DNA of 64,000 nucleotides. Origin: Colletotrichum lupini. Taxonomy: Eukaryota; Ascomycota; Sordariomycetes; Glomerellales; Glomerellaceae. A model generated the notes under the pieces. It saw nothing but the letters and a program-made list of their open reading frames with translations, had not been told where the DNA came from and searched no databases. This document shows, one piece after another, positions 56,728 through 64,000 of the stretch (positions are counted from its first letter, which is position 1; every line of letters begins with the position of its first letter). The stretch covers positions 3,038,001 through 3,102,000 of the forward strand of contig NC_064673.1 in NCBI RefSeq assembly GCF_023278565.1, in the 5' to 3' direction. The position numbers were made by a program, and so were the translations under genes.

Positions 56728-57720
56728 ACCCCAAAAAGCATCTTTGACGAAAAGTCAGAAAGATGAATGATGTAACGAATACCTCTTGTATTAGTAGCCC
56801 GGGCCTACATCATGGCCTGTAGTAGTAATTCCATGATTATTCAGAATCATTGCCAGAGACTTGCCGTGGTTGGATGTTTGTCTATACTTACTTACTCTCG
56901 AGCGTTTATTGGTCTTTCGATACTGTCATAGTCCCCTTCACACATTAGATGTCAATAATGTTGGGCGGCCCGAAATCTTACTAGCTAATCACCACACAGA
57001 GATCACGTTCAAGCGCGTCCGGAATTGCAGTCATTATGAATCTTGAGCGATCTCATCGCACCTCATTCAAATCTGCCAAAGGGGCTTTCGGGGCATTTTC
57101 GCTTCCCGTTGAATACTCTTGTTACATGCCCTCAAAAACGCCAAATTTCATCCTCTCTCGTCAATCAAAAAGGGGTCCGCTTCCAAATGTCCTCTCCGAA
57201 CGAAAATAGCCCCCTTTCAAGTCTCTCGGTAGTATCCAGAGACACTTCCTAAGAAGTCAGAAGGGTCACCAAAATTCAAGGCCTTTCTTCCTCCTCTCGT
57301 AAAAGGTACGGAGAGAGGTTTTGTGAAGCCCAATTTCCCTTTTTTGCCCACCTTCCAATTCTAATCCGGGGTACCACACCCCAATGCTGATGCAGGTTGT
57401 CCGAAGCAAGGCAAAACAAAAGAAAGCCCCAGGCAAGGGGTCGAGTAGGGCAAGTTCGAAGAATCAGTTGCAGGGGCCAGGAGACCACAATCCAACAGAG
57501 CGTCCTTGGTAAACTCCGATGATAAGAGGTACAAGAATGCTCTGAGTGGTGCCCCCTTTGCCAAATGTACAGGTCGAGGCCAAGAGCGTCGATGGGTAGT
57601 TCGGTATGTACCAATTGCGAGATTGTCGCCAAATCAAGAGGTCGTCAGGCGTCAAGCCGGGGTCGTGAAATGCACACCGGATTAGCGAGTGTAATTCGCG
57701 GATCGCACGTCGGGGTGCGC
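56728..57720. other. Intergenic, convergent between glycine-rich and Tam41 genes
   Basis: 993 bp without supported gene. Both neighbours end here, so it must contain their 3' UTRs. No tRNA or other RNA gene is visible. Confidence 0.5.
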
Positions 57721-59364
57721 TCACTCTTCCTTCTTGGGCTTCTCTGCTTCCTCAGTGGGCTGCTTCTTCTCTTCATCAGCCTTGGCCTTGGCTTTCGCCT
57801 TGCCCTCGTTGTACTTCGTCATCTTCTCAGACATGTACCGAACGGAACGGCCGACGCCCGCCGTGAAGAAGCCCTTGATTGACTGGGCGGTTGCGGGCCA
57901 GTTTACAGTCTGACGAATAACCTTGCGAATGGACTTTTGCAGCTCCTCGGGCTTATCTTGGACGATACGCTGCTCGAAGCCGCCTCCCTCGCGACGCTTG
58001 AAGCTCACGGCGTCCTCGTCCTTGGAGGCATCCATCATGGCCTTGAAGTCAGCAGTTGGGACCATGAACTTCTTCTGGTACTGGAAGTAGAGGCGTGAGC
58101 GGAAGGCCTTGGGCAGGCGACGGACCATGTTGCCACGCTTTATAGGGTCCATGTCCTGGTACATGGCGCCGTCGTACTCGGCGTCGGCGACATGCTTGCT
58201 CTGCTGGTCGGCTCCGTCGGCGAAGTCAACGTTGGGGAGAGTATTGAGCAGCGGGCCGTATAGCTTGCGGAAGGAGACCATGTTGTTGTCCACAATGTTG
58301 GAGATCTTGCTCTTGTTCTCGGTGGGGAGAGACATGCGCGGATCACCGAGGTAGGAAATGCCGGCAATGGTAGAGAAGAGCTCCTTCTCGGTGAACTTGG
58401 GAGGCAGAAGTAGAAGAGCCGTGCGGACCGCCGAGATCAGATTGACCTGATTCGCGAGGCGAACTCGGGGGTGATCACGCAGGATCTTAACCGGCTTGTG
58501 AAGTCTTCCCGCGAGGTACAGATTGTTCCAGGTCGAGAGGTCGGTACAGAGGTTATCGATGGACGTGACGCCGTACTTGATGAGCATACCCTTCTTGGTG
58601 ACGTAGGGATTGAAGTAGACACCTGCGCCCCAGCGATCCTGGGTGGTAGAGACGAGGCCCGAACCGAAGCTGGCTAGGCCAGAGTAGTGGTCACGGTGCT
58701 GTCTGATGTTGAGCGAATGCCAGTGCTGGGTGTGGGTGACACCAAAAATGAAGTCAATCATCTTGGGGCCTCCTTTTTGCACTTCCATCAACGAGGGAGA
58801 CGGTTTCGGGTGAACAGCGCGAAATTCTTCGTCCGACACAGAACGGCTGATCTTGGACTGCGGGAAGACACCTGAGCCGTACGCCATGGCGTACATGACG
58901 GGAGCGCGGAATTCCCGGACAACCTCGGTCAGGACCTTTTTGAACTCGGCATTGACCTCCATATGCTGGTTGATGCCAAACTCCTTGTAGGGGAGCTCCT
59001 CGAAATCCTCAATCTTGGCATCGGGATGCTCCTCCCAGTTGTCCGCCGACAGAGTCGGACCTGTCCTCTCCTTCTTCTCCCGACCCCAGTTGAAGTTGAT
59101 CGCGGAGCCACGGTGAGTGTAAGGAGGAGGGCTATCCTCCTGCTTGCTCTCACTTGCCACATTCTCGTCCTTCTTGCCGGCGTCCGCTGAGTAGTAGCGA
59201 GCTTGGTGGGAGAAGCTGAGCGCAAGGCCAGGCACGGCCACGGCTCGAAGCGCCTGGCTGGGATTGCCTCGGAGCTATCCTGCGCATCAGCCGCGGTCGT
59301 TCCTAGCTTATTCGCAGTCTATTGGAGAGGATATGGGGCTTACCAGGAGGCGCGAGAGCGTCAT
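57721..59364 (-). CDS. TAM41: Mitochondrial phosphatidate cytidylyltransferase Tam41 (Mmp37)
   Basis: Two exons on the minus strand: 59364-59344 and 59274-57721. They give 524 residues. Exon 1 is only 21 nt (MTLSRLL); the intron (59343-59275) ends GCAGGATAG. The join gives MTLSRLLLRGNPSQALRAVAVPGL, a positively charged amphipathic mitochondrial presequence. The frame opens only at a GTG if exon 1 is ignored. The family motifs are present: VMYAMAYGSGVFPQ near 133-146 (nucleotide-binding GS motif) and MIDFIFGVTHTQHWHSLNIRQH near 179-200 with the catalytic Asp. Tam41 makes CDP-diacylglycerol from phosphatidic acid on the matrix side of the inner membrane, the first step of cardiolipin synthesis. 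The acidic/basic C-terminal tail (KAKAKADEEKKQPTEEAEKPKKEE) and the inserted N-terminal linker make it longer than yeast Tam41 (385 residues). Confidence 0.95.
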
Positions 59365-60775
59365 GATGGCGATTTGCTGTTTATGGTGGGATTTTGAGTG
59401 TTGATCTTTGGGTAGTCGATGTTGGGTTGAAGGGAGAAAGAGCTGAAAGAGGATAGAAGCAACAGTTTCCAGGCTGCCTGTGACTTCCACCTGCTCAAAA
59501 GAAACAGAACAACTACTTCAAAAGAGGCGGGCACACTGATGTTCTCGAGGCGAGAGCAACTAATTGGAACCCAGTTCGGCTTAGACCGGGTCGTCAAGCT
59601 TAGTCGTCGCAGCCAGGCTCAGCCTTGTGCTCAGTATTCCAATCGGCCCAGCAGCAGACTCTATTATCCAAAGATCCTACGATAATTCTCTGTGCACGAA
59701 TCGAGGGGTAAGGCTGAGTGAACGTTGATACGCTCTTGCCAAAGGGATCGCAGTGGTTTCGAGCTCGGTTGTCACGGACGATGATTCTCGTGCTGAGTAA
59801 CGGCCCCTTTCGTATGCCCCAATTGGCCGAGCTTCTCCTTCGCAAGCGGTTTGATCGAGGAATCGTGATGTTGGACGTCTAGGCTCGGGAGTTCGGCTCG
59901 GCGTGGACGTTTGGGAAGTTTGTTCGGGGTTTGCGGAAGGGGGGGTAATCCGGAAGTTGAAGCTATCGTTGAAATCTGCTTCTGAGCATCGGAGCTTGGG
60001 AGAGCACAGCAACGCTTAGTCGCAAGGGCACGGAGCGGATCCTGGTCCATGCTGCCACCAAGTCAGGAACAAGCTCCAACGCATGTGGGATGTGCCCATC
60101 ACGTCATGGTGCAGCTGCTCCCTGTCGCCCAAAATACCCCAGTACTATTCTCGTACCTGTTCTCTACCCGTTTGTTAGTTTGTGCCACAGGACCACTGGG
60201 TCTAGAGCCTTTGATGCTTGTCTTACGCCATGGAGTAGTCTCACGCAGCTGGACAATGGTGGAACTGAAAGACTTTGTGGATGCCTGCTTGGTGAGTGTT
60301 TGATGAGAACAAACGAGCTCATCGTTGCCGCATGATGGCGCTTGGCTCTACCCGGCAGTGGAATGGATGGGCAACTGGCGAAACCCGTCTTTCCCTGATT
60401 AGATGATATCCTCACTTGAAGTTGCCAGACTCGGCGATGCTGCCAATTTTCATGTCTCGAAAAGTCATGGGAATACTATGAGTGAGGTTTGGAAGAAGAT
60501 TTGGTCAACGGCTCTGCCTGAGGCAGGGAGAAAGGGACAGACCAAGAGAGCAAGGTAACTAGTTACATTGGAAAAGTGGCAGGACCAACCCGTCGTGATA
60601 GGGAAGGAGCGATTTGAAGCTTTTTTGTTCTACTAGGTGTTGGGAAAAAAGACAGACAGCAACTTACTCACCACATAATCGCATCCTACCTTACAGTTAA
60701 GAATACACTATCAATTTTCCGCTCCCAATTCTGATTTCATCCGATTCATGTTGTAAATCAGTACTGCAGTTCATC
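59365..60775. other. Divergent intergenic region between Tam41 and Mad1 genes
   Basis: 1.4 kb that must hold both promoters. Several short ORFs on both strands show no domain. No clear TATA box lies close to either start. Confidence 0.5.
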
Positions 60776-63416
60776 ATGTCCGACATCATAGACGAAGACG
60801 AAGACTCGAGGAGGGTGCAAGAGATCGGCATGCTGCTCAGGAAGAGCCAGCGACATCCCTCCCGTGCCTCACCGCGGGGTGCAGCGACACCACAAACAGC
60901 AGGGCCCTCCATGCTACGTCACGTGACTCTATCCCCAGCATCCCCGGCCGTTAACAACCGCCAAAACATTGGCCGATCCTCAGGGCGCGTTCAGAAGATG
61001 GAGAAGCTTCTTCAACAAAGCACCGGCGCAATGAGGTCGCATACCCCCTCGGGCGACCCTCCAGGGAGGCGTGCCTCCGTCACAAACCGTTTTCGCAATA
61101 GCACCGGCGGGAGCGCTCTTCCCAGACCCCATGCTTCCTTGAGAGAATCCAGGGTACGCTTGGTTGCCTCTAGTAAACAAAAACAAAGAGAAACGTTGGC
61201 CCGCTGACAACGAGACTTAGACTTTTCGCGCAACACAACCAACATACAACCTGTTCACCGGCGGCGATGCCAACAGCAGGCCAGGCTCGCGCGCAAGTCT
61301 CGCCGCTCCCGACTCCGTCCGCGCCTCATCCCACGAAAGCTCAAAAGAAAACATGGCGCCCCCCGATGCCGCCGAGTACGAGTCCCAGCGCCAGGTCATT
61401 GAGGAGCTCAAGGCCGAGCTGGGTACACTGCGCTACACCATCAGCACCTTTGAGCAGGAGAAGCAGATGGCCGACGCCCGACACAATGCCGAGCTTGAGG
61501 ACCAGCGCCGCCGCGCCCAGGCCGATTTCACAGCGAAACAAGCTGCCGAGAGCGAAAAGTTCCAGGCGGCGCGCCAGCTGGAGAACACCCAAAAGGAGTT
61601 AAGCGACCTCCGCGACAACATTGCGGAAGAAAAGACGAGCCTAGAGAAGCGTGCGCGCGACGCGGAAGAGGAGGCCCGTTTATTACAGGAACAATTGGAA
61701 GACTTGTCAAGCTCTAAAGACGAAGCCGCGCGCATCAATGAGAGAAAGACGATCGACCTCGAAATGCAGCTTCAAGCTGCCCAAAAGTCGACGCAGGAGC
61801 TGGAACAAGAAAGCCAGGCCCGTGAGGCTGCTCTTCAGCAGATCCAGTCGCAGCTCGTGGACAAGGACAACCATGTAGCCGACCTCGAATCTGAAGTTCT
61901 GCGCCTCAAGGCCCAGACAGGCGACGCCGACACAATGGCCATCATCAAGCGCGAGCTCTCGGAGCAGGTCGCGCACATCCGCAGCCTCGAGGCCACAAAC
62001 CGTGAGCAGCTCTCAGAGCTGAAGCACCTCCGTCAGATTCATCGGGCCGTCGAGGTCGTCGAAGAGGAGAAGCGATCCCTTCAACGTAAGCTCGAGGCCG
62101 CCAGGTCCCTCGAGACGGAGCTCGCCGAGGCACACATTCAGCGCCAGCGTCTCGAGGACGAACGCATCGCCTGGACGGGCTACCTGGCCAGCACAGACGA
62201 CGGCAGCGGCGATCTCGGATTCGACTCCCCCGAGGCTGTCGCCCGCGCCCTCGTCGAGCAGCGTTATGAGAACGCCGCCCAGCTCGACAAGATGGGCTCC
62301 CTGCAAGCCGAGCTCGCTGCGCAGGAATCCTCAATCAAGTCCTGCCAGGAAGAAATCACCACCCTCAAGTCCCAGCTCGCCGACGCGAAGTCCGCCACAT
62401 CAGCCCCCCAAAACGTCGACAAGACCCGCCTTCGCACTGAGCGCCAGCGTGTACTGGCCGTCAAGGAGGTGGAATACCTTCGCGCCCAGCTCAAGACCTT
62501 TGACGCCGAAGACGAGGCCTTCCAGCCCGAGGCCGTCGACGAGACCCGCGCACGTCGCATCCAGGAGCTCGAAGACCTCGTCGACAAGTACAGAAGCGAG
62601 GTACAAGCCCTCCACACTGAAATGTCGTCCATAGAAGCAGGTAAACCACCCGCCGCCGCAAACCCAACACCAGCAGCCGGCACAAAACGCCCGCGCGACG
62701 AGAACGACGACGCCTCGGCCGCGCAGGAACAACTCGGCCTTCTCACCCGCAAAAACCGCAAACTCCAAGACCAGCTCGCCGCCGTGCAAACCCAACACGC
62801 CCTCACCCAAAAAGAACTCGCCGTCACGCAAGACCAGCTCAAGGCCCTCAAAACACAATCCAAAACCCGCGTCCTGTCTCTGCGCTCGAACCCGACGTCA
62901 GACTACGAAGCCATCAAAGTCGCCAAACTCAAAGCCCTCGAGCAGGAAAACGCCGACCTCCTCGCCCAACTCAACGACAACGAAAACGTGGACCTCGTCC
63001 CGCGATCCCAGCTCGATGCCGCAGACCGCCTGGTGGAAGAAGCCCGCGCCGAGACCGCATCCGCCCAGAAATCAGCCAAGCGCCTCAAGGAAGTCTGGTC
63101 TAAGAAATCTCTCGAGTTCAAAGAGGCCATCTTCTCCACGCTCGGCTGGACCGTCATGTTCATGCCCAACGGCAAAATGCGCGTCGAGTCGACGTTCTAC
63201 CCCTCCCAGACGGACGAGTACGAGAACTCCATCGTGTTTGACGGCGAAAAGGGGACCATGAAGGTCGGCGGCGGGCCGAGGAGCGCTTTTGCCCGAAGAA
63301 TTGGCGATCAGATTGGCTTCTGGGTCAGGGAGAAGGGGTGTATTCCTGGGTTTTTGGCGGCGCTGACGTTGGAGTTTTATGAAGAGTATTCGAGGAATCA
63401 GATGCAGACTGAGTAG
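60776..63416 (+). CDS. MAD1: Spindle assembly checkpoint protein Mad1
   Basis: Two exons: 60776-61153 and 61221-63416, 857 residues. The 67 nt intron begins GTACGC, has branch site GCTGAC and ends GACTTAG. The join ESR-TFRATQPTYNLFTGG is in frame; exon 1 otherwise runs to a stop at 61207, and the ATG at 61353 would omit the conserved QPTYNLFTGG region. Residues ~190-760 are an almost continuous coiled coil (heptads rich in Glu, Gln, Lys, Leu). The C-terminus holds the Mad1 C-terminal domain, with KRLKEVWSKKSLEFKEAIFS, LGWTVMFMPNGKMRVESTF and a final helix EFYEEYSRNQMQTE. Mad1 anchors Mad2 at unattached kinetochores and delays anaphase. The ~125-residue Ser/Arg/Pro-rich N-terminal extension (MSDIIDEDEDSRRVQEIGML, then RVQKMEKLLQQSTGA) looks disordered and contains possible kinase sites. 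Confidence 0.92.
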
Positions 63417-64000
63417 AAAGAAGAAGGAATGATGATTGGAGCTTGCTGGCTGCTGCATATCGTTTGACATTGGAGAGAATACACGGCAGACAGAGGTCCG
63501 GGGAGAGGGAGACAAGAAGGGGCTCTCGCGTACACATTGCCGGGACAGCGAAAGAGCTGCTCTCCACGACTTACATATTTTTTATAACTACTACCTAGCT
63601 AAGACGTGGCGCGGCGGAACATGAGGAGGGTGGAGAGCGGAAGAAGGAGAGAAATAGCCTCGAATGGGAGGCTGGCTTGTACATGTTTTGATATCACGAT
63701 GATACCTCCACCTCACACCCTAAAGACGCGGTATTGAGGGTGCAGATGCTTGACGGATAGTTATCCTTAATGATACAATGGCTTTTTTTTTCCTTGTTCA
63801 TACACACTATTTGCGCTTTGCACTTGACACTTTGCATTCCAGCTCACCCAATTGTTAAAAGCCACACACGAGTAAAGACACCGGGTATCTTGAAAATCTC
63901 TCTTTTTTCTTCATCATATCGGTACAGAAACTACCTACAAGCAAAGCTCCCCCTACAAAACAGTCCGTCTCCGTCATCAAAGGGATGATCCCACAGCGAG
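63417..64000. other. Intergenic after Mad1, to window end
   Basis: It holds the 3' UTR of Mad1. No other gene is seen before the window ends. Confidence 0.5.

Noticed and set aside
60776..61207. Independent 143-residue protein
   Set aside because: Its last codons are replaced by a well-formed intron that joins it in frame to Mad1 and supplies the conserved QPTYNLFTGG segment; kept as exon 1.

Overview
The window is nuclear DNA of a filamentous ascomycete (Pezizomycotina, most likely Sordariomycetes). The evidence is short 48-67 nt GT-AG introns with CTRAC-type branch sites, a Zn2Cys6 regulator, secreted CAZymes, and fungal Tam41 and Mad1. Two long AT-rich blocks show the signature of repeat-induced point mutation (RIP: CpA to TpA, Gln codons turned into stops). 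I cannot name the species.

Layout. (1) 1-50 and 25300-26365 are two halves of one GH127/DUF1680 gene. (2) 51-25299 is a 25 kb transposon nest that split this gene. The outer element is a Ty1/copia retrotransposon (182 bp LTRs). Inside it lie a Gypsy element in reverse orientation (2633-10024), four copies of an unclassified ~1 kb repeat that I call R1 (three bounded by 13-14 bp target duplications), a Mutator-like element (15812-18635) inside one R1 copy, a Fot1/pogo element (19223-22077) carrying another R1 copy, and a second Mutator-like fragment. (3) 27031-36438 is normal gene space: a secreted S10 carboxypeptidase with seven exons, an unknown 173-residue protein and a nine-exon Zn2Cys6 transcription factor. 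(4) 36439-44055 is a second RIP-degraded copia element with 177 bp LTRs and a recognisable 5 bp target duplication. (5) 44433-64000 is normal gene space again: a secreted DUF5695-like protein, a secreted GH78 alpha-L-rhamnosidase, a small four-helix membrane protein, a glycine-rich protein, mitochondrial Tam41 and checkpoint protein Mad1.

How it fits together. The left and middle part looks like accessory, plant-interaction gene space (GH127, secreted protease, regulator, DUF5695, GH78) interleaved with RIP-silenced transposons. The right end (Tam41, Mad1) is conserved housekeeping space. The GH127, GH78 and DUF5695 genes suggest use of arabinose- and rhamnose-rich plant polysaccharides, but nothing in the sequence proves co-regulation. 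The most informative part is the nest: target duplications and interrupted reading frames give a relative order of insertions, and the R1 family does not fit a standard transposon class.
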